A stretch of DNA of 64,000 nt. It comes from Deltaproteobacteria bacterium (GTDB lineage: Bacteria > Bdellovibrionota > Bdellovibrionia > Bdellovibrionales > JAMPXM01). The stretch spans positions 186,001 through 250,000 of the forward strand of contig JAFLCB010000006.1 of the NCBI GenBank assembly GCA_017302795.1, written 5' to 3'. A model generated the notes under the pieces. That model was given only the letters and a program-made list of their open reading frames with translations, ran no database searches and was not told the origin of the DNA. Numbering within the stretch: the stretch's first letter is position 1; each line of letters begins with the position of its first letter. Position numbers and translations under genes: made by a program. Positions 1-7,947 of this stretch are shown piece by piece.

Positions 1-1121
1 GCAAGCTCAAGCTCCGCGCGCTTTTCTATCAAGACCTGGTTCCACGGATGCTCGGTCTTATACTTTTTAAATTCTGATTGGATTTCTTTCCAACGGGCCT
101 GTGCGGCCACAATGCGGTCGCGGAGGACCTGGACCCGCTCTCGGCTTGCGCCACGCGCAATAATCCTTTTCTCATCCATCGCAATTCGCGCTTTCAATAT
201 TTCATCTGCCGATACTTTCTTCAGGCGCTTAGCTAGACCAACAACTGCCAGCAAAGCGATGACCCATTTGCTAGGGTCCCACTGGTACCATCGGACACCG
301 TTTCGATAGTCGGCTTGGAAATAATGGTGGTAGTTGTGATAGCCTTCGCCAAACGTAAGGAATGCCATAGTAAAGCTGTCGCGAGCGGTGTTTTTATCCG
401 TGTAAGGCTGACTTCCAAACTTGTGAGCCGCCGAGTTAATAAGAAAAGTACTGTGTTGTGAAAGTACAATGCGAGTCAGTCCGCCGACCAAAAGACCTGG
501 CCAAAAACCGAAGCCAAATACCATTCCCAAGAGGCCAGGAACAATGAAGCCCATAAAAGTCGCAAAGAAAAGGTAGTACTTATCTTGAAGTTTAACCCAG
601 CGATGCTGGGCAAGGTCGCGCGGGATAACGTCGACATCAGGATGGTGATCCTTGATCAACATCCAGCCTAAATGTGCATGAAAGAACCCTTTGTTTATCG
701 TGTACGGATCCTCATCCGTATCGACCTCGCGGTGATGACGGCGATGATCGCTGGCCCAGCGAAGTGCCGAGCCCTGAAAGGCCATAGACGCGACCATTAA
801 AAACATCATTTGAACCCACATGGGTACGTCAAAACTTCGGTGCGCAAAGTAGCGGTGGTAGCAGACGGTGATGCTGAGGTTCGAAATTGAGTAGAGGACA
901 ACGAGGAATGCCGTCAGCTCCCAGCTCCAGCCATTGTTGTACATATAAAGCGGTAATAAAATCACGGCCAACATCGGCGTCAGAACTAAGAACACCGCAC
1001 TGACCCAGTTGATTTCGCGTAGCAATTCTTTGAAACTCATTTCAAGAAATCGCTTGGGATGAGAGGCGCGCGAATTTGCGTTAATTTGAACAGGGCCTGA
1101 TATTTGACTGTCTTGATTCAT
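1..1121 (-). CDS. Acyl-CoA/acyl-lipid fatty acid desaturase (C-terminus runs off the window)
   Basis: Membrane di-iron desaturase that would introduce a cis double bond into fatty acyl chains and adjust membrane fluidity. Reading the minus strand from ATG at 1121 gives about 373 codons before the window edge. The three histidine boxes are visible: HRYFAH (residues 89-94), HRRHH (126-130) and HNYHH (262-266). Hydrophobic segments lie at about 41-60, 70-88, 101-115 and 182-215, as expected of the delta-9 class. The tail after the third box is basic and probably coiled-coil, and longer than usual. The gene is divergent from the esterase at 1229. The stop codon is not in the window, so the gene is partial only by truncation. 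Confidence 0.93.
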   Translation of the reverse strand, partial: MNQDSQISGPVQINANSRASHPKRFLEMSFKELLREINWVSAVFLVLTPMLAVILLPLYMYNNGWSWELTAFLVVLYSISNLSITVCYHRYFAHRSFDVPMWVQMMFLMVASMAFQGSALRWASDHRRHHREVDTDEDPYTINKGFFHAHLGWMLIKDHHPDVDVIPRDLAQHRWVKLQDKYYLFFATFMGFIVPGLLGMVFGFGFWPGLLVGGLTRIVLSQHSTFLINSAAHKFGSQPYTDKNTARDSFTMAFLTFGEGYHNYHHYFQADYRNGVRWYQWDPSKWVIALLAVVGLAKRLKKVSADEILKARIAMDEKRIIARGASRERVQVLRDRIVAAQARWKEIQSEFKKYKTEHPWNQVLIEKRAELEL

Positions 1122-1228
1122 GTTTCCTCGTCGTGGCCGAGATTTACTTCTATTCTAAAAAAACAGATCAAGAGTTGCACTCTAAAAAAGTGGAAAGATT
1201 GCTGAAAGATTTAAGAAAAGGAAGCCTC

Positions 1229-1978
1229 ATGTGTCGTCTTCTTGCTCAGCTCGAACTGAATCCATCTTGCGGTTTGCACCATCCCCGAACTTTCTCGGCT
1301 TCCGTTTTAGCTCTGCTACTTTCAACCGCAGCGTTCGCTTCTGGTCCCCCGGCTGGCGGTTCTGTGTCAGCAGATTCCCGAACCGAGACAGTCATCGTCT
1401 TCATAGGAGACTCCTTGACGCAAGGTTACGGAGTTCGATCCGAAGAATCTTATCCAGAACTTGTTGGAGATCGACTTCGCAAGCGCGGCTACAAGGTGAA
1501 AATTATCAACGGTGGAATAAGTGGATCCGTGACGGCAGAAGCAGATCGCCGTTTACGCTGGTATTTGAAAGCCAAGCCGCAAATTTTGGTTCTTGCGCTA
1601 GGTGCCAACGATGGAATGAAGGGGTCACCACCAGAAGTAATTGAAAGCAATTTAAGAAAAGCGATTGATTTAGCGAAGGCAAACAACATTGAAGTCGTGT
1701 TGGGCGGCTTGAAAATGTTTACCAACCTCGGTGACGATTACCTGAGGAAGTATGAATCGGTGTTTCCGCGGCTTTCAAAATCGACAGGAGCTGCGCTTAT
1801 TCCGTTTCTATTAGAGGATGTAGCGCTGCAAAAAGAATATAACCAATCTGACATGCGTCATCCCAATCCCAAAGGGCACGAAATAATCGCGGATCGGGTG
1901 ACTTCGGTTTTAGAAAGCACAATGACGAAAAAGCTCGGGCTTGTTCCGGTACTTCCGACGAAAAGCCAGACGAAATAA
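1229..1978 (+). CDS. tesA: TesA-like GDSL/SGNH arylesterase/lysophospholipase, secreted
   Basis: Periplasmic SGNH-fold esterase/thioesterase acting on acyl esters or lysophospholipids. A signal peptide (hydrophobic SVLALLLSTAAFAS, about residues 25-38) precedes the catalytic domain. Block I is GDSLTQ (60-65) with the nucleophilic serine, block II is GGISG, block III is GAND, and block V is DMRHPNPKGH with the catalytic Asp and His. The frame stays open upstream to a GTG at 1133. ATG at 1229 is preferred because AAGGAAG precedes it by a few bases and it places the signal peptide near the N-terminus. It is followed by ybbA and ybbP homologues, the same trio found in Escherichia coli, which supports the TesA assignment. 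Substrate is unknown. Confidence 0.9.
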   Translation: MCRLLAQLELNPSCGLHHPRTFSASVLALLLSTAAFASGPPAGGSVSADSRTETVIVFIGDSLTQGYGVRSEESYPELVGDRLRKRGYKVKIINGGISGSVTAEADRRLRWYLKAKPQILVLALGANDGMKGSPPEVIESNLRKAIDLAKANNIEVVLGGLKMFTNLGDDYLRKYESVFPRLSKSTGAALIPFLLEDVALQKEYNQSDMRHPNPKGHEIIADRVTSVLESTMTKKLGLVPVLPTKSQTK

Positions 1979-2001
1979 TTAGAGCAAACGAAGGAATAAG
2001 T

Positions 2002-2760
2002 ATGAATGAACCTGTATTGGTTTGTCGGTCGGTCAAGAAATCCTATCCGCTAGCTGCGGCAGATCGAGGAGCAACAGCTTCTCGATTGGAAGTCTTAAAA
2101 GGTATCGATTTCGAAGTTCGAGCAGGGGAACGTTTGGCAATTATGGGGCGGTCGGGGGGCGGTAAATCGACACTGCTCGGATGTTTGTCGGGCTTAGATC
2201 AAATTGATTCCGGTGAAATTCATTTACTAGGCAAAAACCTAGCTGAAATGTCAGCGAACGAGCTCAATGCGTTCCGCGCAAGCACCATTGGGATAGTTTT
2301 TCAGCAATTTCAACTTCTCGACCACTTTACCGCGCTTGAAAATGTTCGGCTTCCTTTGGATCTTGCCGGAATCGCTCCTGAAACCGCGGATGCACTTGCG
2401 AAAGAAAAGTTGGACCGCGTCGGTTTGGGAGGGCGCGAGACCCATTTTCCGGATCGCATGAGTCGAGGTGAGTGCCAACGGGTTGCGATCGCTCGCGTGC
2501 TAGCAATGGGAGTGAAATTGATCTATGCGGACGAGCCGACGGGCAGTTTGGATGTCAAAACTGGCCGGGATGTCATGGATCTTTTGTTTGCCTCGGCCAA
2601 AGAGTCGGGCGCAGCGTTGGTGCTTGTCACTCACGATCCACTTCTTGCGAGACGATGCGACCGGATTTTGAGAATTGAAGACGGAGTTTTAAAGGACGGG
2701 CCACTGGTACTCGAGCTTTCGGACGATGCTCCATCCACTGAGCAGGCACCACGTGTCTAA
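2002..2760 (+). CDS. ybbA: ABC transporter ATP-binding protein, YbbA/LolD family
   Basis: Cytoplasmic ATPase of a MacB/LolCDE-type (type VII) ABC system. Walker A is GRSGGGKST (residues 49-57); the signature region reads MSRGECQRVAIAR, with Cys where Gln is usual; Walker B is LIYADEPTG, followed by SLD and a switch histidine in THD. Length (252 aa) suits the family. It begins 23 bases after the esterase and its 3' end overlaps the start of the permease, so the three genes look co-transcribed. In E. coli ybbA is divergent from tesA and paired with ybbP. The substrate of YbbAP systems is not firmly established; envelope lipid or acyl handling with TesA is an inference from linkage. Confidence 0.9.
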   Translation: MNEPVLVCRSVKKSYPLAAADRGATASRLEVLKGIDFEVRAGERLAIMGRSGGGKSTLLGCLSGLDQIDSGEIHLLGKNLAEMSANELNAFRASTIGIVFQQFQLLDHFTALENVRLPLDLAGIAPETADALAKEKLDRVGLGGRETHFPDRMSRGECQRVAIARVLAMGVKLIYADEPTGSLDVKTGRDVMDLLFASAKESGAALVLVTHDPLLARRCDRILRIEDGVLKDGPLVLELSDDAPSTEQAPRV

Positions 2761-5263
2761 AGCGGGCCGCTACTTTCGAACAGACCTTCGGCGATCTGTT
2801 AAATCCAATTGGATTGCTATTGCAGTTTTGACTCTCAGTTTTCTTGGTCCGGTTGTTTCTAGTATTTTGCGATCCTCGGTGGAAAGTTTTTTGTCTTCCA
2901 ATTCTCGTCGTATTTTAACTGCGGATTTAGCGATCACTGCTTACCGGCCGATTCGAGAAGATGAAGTTGATCGAATTCGCACGGAATACGGTGTGAAGCG
3001 CGAAGTTCGTGAAATTGAATTTGTGACGATGGCGGTGGGGCGCGAAGAGCGGGGAAATCTATTAGAAGTGCACGCGGTTGAACCTAAGTTTCCTATCGAC
3101 GGAGAATTTCAGTTTGCAGATGGAACTAAGGGATCTGGTGGGCCCATGGGCGAATCTGTCTGGCTGTCTTCGGACGCAGCTTTGGCCTTGGGCCTTAGCC
3201 GATCTGACAAACTTAAGCTGGGTCGGTTGGAATTCAACGTAGAAAAAATCATTCAACAGGCGCCAGGGATTTCGCGAGCCGCATTTGGTTTTGCACCGCG
3301 GGCCTATATTCCCATTGATCGCGCTAGCTCCACGGGACTACTTGGTTTTGGTAGTCAAATTTACCACCGTGTCTATTTGGAGACCTCTCGGCCTGCGCCG
3401 GCGGACGAAGTGAAGGAAAAGTTGGGCGATCCCGATCTCTTCTTGCGCACGCCAGATGATTCGGTTCAAGGGCTCGAGCGCTTCACGGGTTTTGTTTCGC
3501 TTTATTTGGCGGTGGTCTCTGTTTCGTTGTTCGCGTTGGGTTGGGCCGCGGCCTTTTACATCATACGTACGCAAGCCATCGAGCGTATGCGACAGACAGC
3601 AATCGCCATGGTTTTCGGCGGAACTCGGCGATCGATGCTTCAGTTTGAGTTCTTGAGGACGCTCGCCGTGACAGTGATTGCCGCATTCACTGCGCTCGCA
3701 ATTGCAAGAGTCGCAGCCGAGTTCCTAGAACCAGTTATTGCGGCTGCTCTCTCAAAAAATGTTCCTGGTGTCTTTCAGATTTCAATGTCGATCCGAGACT
3801 TTTCTGGTCTGTTTTTAACAGCCATTGTCTCTGCTTTGTTGTTCACGCTTCCCTTTGCATTGCGTTTACAAAAAGCCCAACCGCGCGAGCTTTTCGATGA
3901 TTCGGCGCTTGCGCCGCCCCAGGAAACTCGCGCCGACTTGCGAGCGACGGCAGTGATGCTTGCGATTGGCTTTGCGACGCTGACAGCCCTCGCTGCCTGG
4001 ATCACACGCGACGCCAAACGAGGCCTCCAGCTTGCTGCGGGATTTGGCGCAGCGACGATAGTGATTCACTTCGCGGGTGTACTGGTATTTCGGCAACTGG
4101 CGAGCTCCTTTCGAAAAGTTGGAAAATCCGCATTTTTTCGCCTGGTTGGGCTGCAGTTGTCGCGGGCGAGGTTTGCCGTTCGACTCTCGTTTCTCGCGAT
4201 TGGACTTTCGACCTTTGTTTCCAGCGGCGTTGGTCAAATCATGATTTCGCTTGGGGATGAACTCGGCTCTGGCGGACGTTTAGATTCAGCACCAGATTTT
4301 TTTCTGTTCAACATTCCGGAATCAGAAGTCGAAAGTCTTCAAAATACGGTGGGCAAATTTGGTATCCAGCTCGATTTTTTGTCGCCGATGATTCTCGCGA
4401 GGCTTCAGGCTAAAAATGGTGAGGGTCTCGAATCTGAACAATTTCGGAAGTTTCCCGTTAGAATAACGTGGAGAGAAAAGCCAATTGCGAGCGAAAAGAT
4501 TCTCGAAGGCGATCCGCTACCAGAAAAGTTTAATGAAGCCGCAGGTCGGGTGCCCCTACTGAGCGTCGAATCCCGCTTTGCGGAACGAAACGATCTCGCG
4601 ATTGGCGATCGATTGTCTTTTGATGTTCAAGGCGTTCCGATCGAGGGAGAAGTCGGCAATTTGCGCCAAGTGCGATGGACAGACTTCAATCCGAATTTCT
4701 TTATTTCATTTCAAGGTGGAGTTTTAGAAGACGCGCCGAAAACGTGGCTTGCGAATATCCGCGCCAAAGACCGCAGCCAGCGCCCAGAAATTCAGGCCGA
4801 AATCGTAAGAAAGTTTCCTGATCTTTCGATCATTGATGTCAGTCAGACCTTAGAGAAAATTGTCGCACTTATGCGTGCGATTCTTGGCCCCGCAGAATTC
4901 GCGGCATGGCTTGCCTCACTGTTCTCAGTTTTTGTTTTAGTGACGGTGGTAGTGCATTCGACCGTTCTCAGGGCGCATGAGATGACCCTTTTTAGGGTTC
5001 TCGGCGCAGAGCCGCATCGCGTTAGGTGGCTTTATCGGACAGAGTTTGCTTTGGCCTCGGGGCTTGGTTCTCTGATTGGCGCTTCCGGCGGTCTGGTCTT
5101 AGCGTGGTTTGTCTCGACGCGATTTCTTGATCTCGAATTTCGACCTGATATTGTCCGTTTTTTGATCACGATTTTCGTCGGATTGACGCTTGGCACTTTA
5201 CTGGGAGAATGGCTTTACCGGCGAACTTCGCGAGGGCTTGGATTCGAGCGCCGGGTCGTGTAG
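2726..5263 (+). CDS. ybbP: ABC transporter permease, YbbP/FtsX family
   Basis: Large inner-membrane permease (845 aa), partner of the upstream ATPase. A TM helix at about residues 30-45 is followed by a large periplasmic domain, a FtsX-type bundle around 260-385, four further hydrophobic segments (about 405-500), a second periplasmic region and a C-terminal FtsX bundle (about 730-835). This duplicated FtsX arrangement with about ten helices is typical of YbbP rather than four-helix LolC/E. ATG at 2726 overlaps ybbA by 35 bases. A GTG at 2753, overlapping the ybbA stop, is an equally plausible translationally coupled start. Confidence 0.87.
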   Translation: MLHPLSRHHVSKAGRYFRTDLRRSVKSNWIAIAVLTLSFLGPVVSSILRSSVESFLSSNSRRILTADLAITAYRPIREDEVDRIRTEYGVKREVREIEFVTMAVGREERGNLLEVHAVEPKFPIDGEFQFADGTKGSGGPMGESVWLSSDAALALGLSRSDKLKLGRLEFNVEKIIQQAPGISRAAFGFAPRAYIPIDRASSTGLLGFGSQIYHRVYLETSRPAPADEVKEKLGDPDLFLRTPDDSVQGLERFTGFVSLYLAVVSVSLFALGWAAAFYIIRTQAIERMRQTAIAMVFGGTRRSMLQFEFLRTLAVTVIAAFTALAIARVAAEFLEPVIAAALSKNVPGVFQISMSIRDFSGLFLTAIVSALLFTLPFALRLQKAQPRELFDDSALAPPQETRADLRATAVMLAIGFATLTALAAWITRDAKRGLQLAAGFGAATIVIHFAGVLVFRQLASSFRKVGKSAFFRLVGLQLSRARFAVRLSFLAIGLSTFVSSGVGQIMISLGDELGSGGRLDSAPDFFLFNIPESEVESLQNTVGKFGIQLDFLSPMILARLQAKNGEGLESEQFRKFPVRITWREKPIASEKILEGDPLPEKFNEAAGRVPLLSVESRFAERNDLAIGDRLSFDVQGVPIEGEVGNLRQVRWTDFNPNFFISFQGGVLEDAPKTWLANIRAKDRSQRPEIQAEIVRKFPDLSIIDVSQTLEKIVALMRAILGPAEFAAWLASLFSVFVLVTVVVHSTVLRAHEMTLFRVLGAEPHRVRWLYRTEFALASGLGSLIGASGGLVLAWFVSTRFLDLEFRPDIVRFLITIFVGLTLGTLLGEWLYRRTSRGLGFERRVV

Positions 5264-5304
5264 ACCTAATCGTCAAGTTTCAAATTTTTTGGAGAGCGCG
5301 AAAA

Positions 5305-5904
5305 ATGAATGCCTCACGCATCAATACTAACAGCAGTACAAGCAGTCATGCTCCTTTGATATGGCCCGTCGCAGGAATACTTCTTCTTGCGTCCCTTGCG
5401 CGGGTTATCCCCCATACGGCAAACGTCACACCATTTTTTGCAGTGGCGATGGCCGCTGGCGCATGGCTAGGGCGAGATCAGCTTAAACTGACGTCCGCCT
5501 TAGCGATTGGTTCGATGGCTATCAGCGATCTCTTCTTGGGTTTTCACTGGACGATGCCGTTCGTTTACGGAGGCCTCTCACTTGGTATTCTTATCGGCGC
5601 ATTTTCTAGCCCAAAACTTTTGAAAACAGAAAACCGGACGCTTCGTTTACTTAAGTGCGTCGCCGTCGCCGCGGCTGGAAGCACGGGCTTCTTCATCGTT
5701 TCGAATTTCGGAGTATGGGCAGTCGGCGAAATTTATCCCTTAACAATGGAAGGCTTCGTTGCCTGTTTTGTTATGGCAGTTCCGTTTTTCCTGAAGAGTT
5801 TGGTTTCAGATCTGTTTTTTGGTTCGCTCTTTCTAATGGGTGTGGCTCAATTGGCTTCTCGTCGCGCTGTAGACCTACAAGATGGAGCTCTCAATGCCCG
5901 ATAA
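5305..5904 (+). CDS. DUF6580-like multi-pass membrane protein
   Basis: A 199-residue integral membrane protein with about five hydrophobic segments (roughly 15-33, 45-62, 75-95, 110-135 and 150-185). Residues TPFFAVAMAAGAWLG and the spacing of conserved Asp/Trp (SDLFLGFHWTMPF) resemble the DUF6580 family of putative small transporters related to ECF S-components. The frame is open from 5209, but ATG at 5305 has GGAGAG eight bases upstream and removes a non-membrane extension overlapping ybbP. Its last 11 bases overlap the ferredoxin gene, suggesting coupled translation. Function and substrate are unknown; the family name is from memory of the pattern, not from a search. Confidence 0.75.
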   Translation: MNASRINTNSSTSSHAPLIWPVAGILLLASLARVIPHTANVTPFFAVAMAAGAWLGRDQLKLTSALAIGSMAISDLFLGFHWTMPFVYGGLSLGILIGAFSSPKLLKTENRTLRLLKCVAVAAAGSTGFFIVSNFGVWAVGEIYPLTMEGFVACFVMAVPFFLKSLVSDLFFGSLFLMGVAQLASRRAVDLQDGALNAR

Positions 5905-6127
5905 AATGGATCAATGGCCGCAAAACATGAAAGGCAAATTCTACGTCGACAAAACTTGTATTGCCTGTGACGCTTGCTGCATTGCCGCTCCCGACAATTT
6001 TAAGATGAATGAGGATGCGGGCCACGCCTTTTTATCAAAGCAACCCGCCTCGCCGGAAGAAGAGTCACAGTGCAAAGAGGCGATGGAAGGTTGCCCCGTA
6101 GAGGCCATCGGGGCCGACGGCGAATAA
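5894..6127 (+). CDS. Small [4Fe-4S]/[3Fe-4S] ferredoxin
   Basis: A 77-residue acidic single-cluster ferredoxin, cytoplasmic electron carrier. After the N-terminus come the cluster motif CIACDACC (CxxCxxC with an extra adjacent Cys) followed by AAP, and a late CP pair in EGCPVEAI, the fourth ligand of Fer4 proteins. The ATG at 5894 is chosen over 5882 because GGAG lies six bases before it. It overlaps the end of the membrane protein gene by 11 bases. The redox partner cannot be read from the neighbourhood; the membrane protein is the only co-transcribed candidate. Confidence 0.88.
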   Translation: MPDKMDQWPQNMKGKFYVDKTCIACDACCIAAPDNFKMNEDAGHAFLSKQPASPEEESQCKEAMEGCPVEAIGADGE

Positions 6128-6129
6128 AT

Positions 6130-6942
6130 TTACTTAACCGCGGTTGTTTGAATCAGCGTGCGGGTCGGGTATGGAATCTCAACATTGTTCTCAGTAAACG
6201 CTGTGTTAAGAGCGCGGTAAATTTCCGACTTGATCGTTACGACGTTCTCAGTCTCTGTCCACACGTGAATATCAAAGTCGACGGAGGACGCTCCGAACCC
6301 TTTCATCAAAAACAGCGGCGCTGGGTGTCTCATCACCTGCGGGTGCCCATGAAGAGTCTCGGTAACGATGGCTTCGACTTGTACCAAATCAGAAGAATAA
6401 GCTACGCCTACCTCGAGGTCGACCCTTCGAATCGGGAAATAGGAAAGGTTGACGATATTTGATTTGACCAAGGTTTCATTCGGGATACGAACCATCATAT
6501 TGGTAAAGGTTCGAATCTTCGTTGAAAGCATATCAATCGCAACAACTTCACCTCGCAGATCACCAATGACAATCGAGTTTCCAACGACGAACGGGCGTTC
6601 AAACATCAGGAAAAGGCCACTGATTAAATTGGAGGCTGAGGTTTGTGCGGCAAAGCCTACGGCTACTGTCAGAATTCCAGCGGCACCAAGCAGTACCTTT
6701 AAATCAAATCCCAAGCTGTCGAGTGCCGCTGCAATCGACAAAAGTATCAAACCGAAATAGGCAACTTTTTCGAAGAGCATTTTCTTTTGGATGTCGAGAT
6801 TGCGCATATTCCCGATTGCCTGGCGGGCCCGGCGCGCAAGAAAAAAGCCAACAAGTAACACAATCGCGGCGGTAGCGACCGAGAAAATGTGCTTCTTCGT
6901 TATCAGCAGCATGATGTCGTTAGCCCACTCTTTGACTATCAT
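6130..6942 (-). CDS. mscS: Small-conductance mechanosensitive ion channel (MscS family)
   Basis: Inner-membrane channel that opens under membrane tension and releases solutes during hypo-osmotic shock. The 270-residue product has three TM helices (about 17-37, 57-77, 84-110). The pore helix TM3 has the Gly/Ala pattern GAAGILTVAVGFAAQT, followed by the family signature NLISGLFLMFERPF and the beta domain with VGNSIVIGDLRGEV. The cytoplasmic vestibule ends near the C-terminus without extensions, so this is a minimal MscS. It overlaps the upstream gene by four bases (ATGA), indicating one operon with translational coupling. Confidence 0.93.
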   Translation of the reverse strand: MIVKEWANDIMLLITKKHIFSVATAAIVLLVGFFLARRARQAIGNMRNLDIQKKMLFEKVAYFGLILLSIAAALDSLGFDLKVLLGAAGILTVAVGFAAQTSASNLISGLFLMFERPFVVGNSIVIGDLRGEVVAIDMLSTKIRTFTNMMVRIPNETLVKSNIVNLSYFPIRRVDLEVGVAYSSDLVQVEAIVTETLHGHPQVMRHPAPLFLMKGFGASSVDFDIHVWTETENVVTIKSEIYRALNTAFTENNVEIPYPTRTLIQTTAVK

Positions 6943-7859
6943 CCTCGCTCCCTAAAGAAGCTCTCAACACTTGTGCCGATGTTAGACCCGAATGCGGCGA
7001 TCGACTTAATCCCATTTGCCGCGGCTCCTGGCGCCGTGCTTTTGGTAACTGTGCGAGCAGGCTGAACCAGGACAGGTGTGCCGGCATCTTTGGGAAACAG
7101 CTTTTCGATTTTCGGCTGCAGGGTACTCGTCACGTCGAGGGTCAATGACTCTGTCCAAAACCCAGTTTGGGGCGAATGGTACAGCGAAAGTCGTCCGCAC
7201 GGGACCGTGACCTCATTAATCATCACAGTAGCTCCGCCCTGATTGATCAAATGGATCGTGCAACCTGCATAATCAAGTCGAGGTTTGTGATCGCTCCAGC
7301 GATCGATTGATAGAACAGGTACTGGGCAGAAGCCGACAGTGCCAACCTGCGCATCGGATCCCAGCCAGGTCACCGCGAGCGGATGTATGGGAATTTCGCA
7401 TGCCTCGCGCGAACTTCCGTGGGCCGTCGCGATGTCCACCCGAATCACGAGCGGCAAAAGAAAACCGATCGACAGCTTTTCTCCCGCTTCAAGTGCGGCC
7501 TGAAATGGAATTTTCAGCCTCAGGTGCGCATCAGGCAAGACAGGTGCGAAAATTAGATCTTCGTTAGGACTGGTAGATGGAATTGTCAGATTTTGAACGG
7601 GTGAGGGATGATATCGGCACAGGGCCGAGGGACTTGGAGTTCTTGTTGCCGCGGCCGCTTCAGTGGAGATTCCCGCTAACCGTCTTGCAAAGGTTGAACT
7701 TGAACGATGGATCTGTTTCCAAGAAATTCGCCAATTCGATTCGCGGCGCTCGGTCAATAATTCCAAAGGGCCGATCGACCAAAGATCAAAACGATCATGG
7801 GTTTGGCGATGGCGCCCCCACCAGGTACTTAGTTCAGTCGATTTGTCGAGATTGTTCAC
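6939..7859 (-). CDS. Uncharacterised protein coupled to mscS (possible DUF432 relative)
   Basis: A 306-residue protein with no signal peptide or TM helix. It is rich in Trp and beta-type sequence: WWGRHRQTHDRFDLWSIGPLELLTERR compositionally at the N-terminus, then alternating hydrophobic strands (LSIGFLLPLVIRVDIATA, RLDYAGCTIHLINQGG). The layout resembles the poorly characterised DUF432 proteins, but this was not verified. The start is GTG at 7859 without a strong Shine-Dalgarno, so the N-terminus is uncertain. Its stop overlaps the mscS start by four bases, which is the best clue to function: it may modulate or assist the channel. Confidence 0.7.
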   Translation of the reverse strand: MNNLDKSTELSTWWGRHRQTHDRFDLWSIGPLELLTERRESNWRISWKQIHRSSSTFARRLAGISTEAAAATRTPSPSALCRYHPSPVQNLTIPSTSPNEDLIFAPVLPDAHLRLKIPFQAALEAGEKLSIGFLLPLVIRVDIATAHGSSREACEIPIHPLAVTWLGSDAQVGTVGFCPVPVLSIDRWSDHKPRLDYAGCTIHLINQGGATVMINEVTVPCGRLSLYHSPQTGFWTESLTLDVTSTLQPKIEKLFPKDAGTPVLVQPARTVTKSTAPGAAANGIKSIAAFGSNIGTSVESFFRERG

Positions 7860-7947
7860 AACACAACGCTAGCAATCGATTGGCGCGACCCGCAAGGACC
7901 GTGTACAGTGAAATGGTGCAGCAGGCGGAATCTTTAGGTTAGGAAAT

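Noticed and set aside
3866-4237. 123-codon frame on the minus strand inside ybbP
   Set aside because: Composition is that of an antisense shadow of the FtsX permease; no ribosome-binding site and no recognisable domain.
7577-7942. 121-codon plus-strand frame before ppk1
   Set aside because: Mostly antisense to the MscS partner gene; no translation signal or domain. The region 7860-7947 is more likely a promoter.
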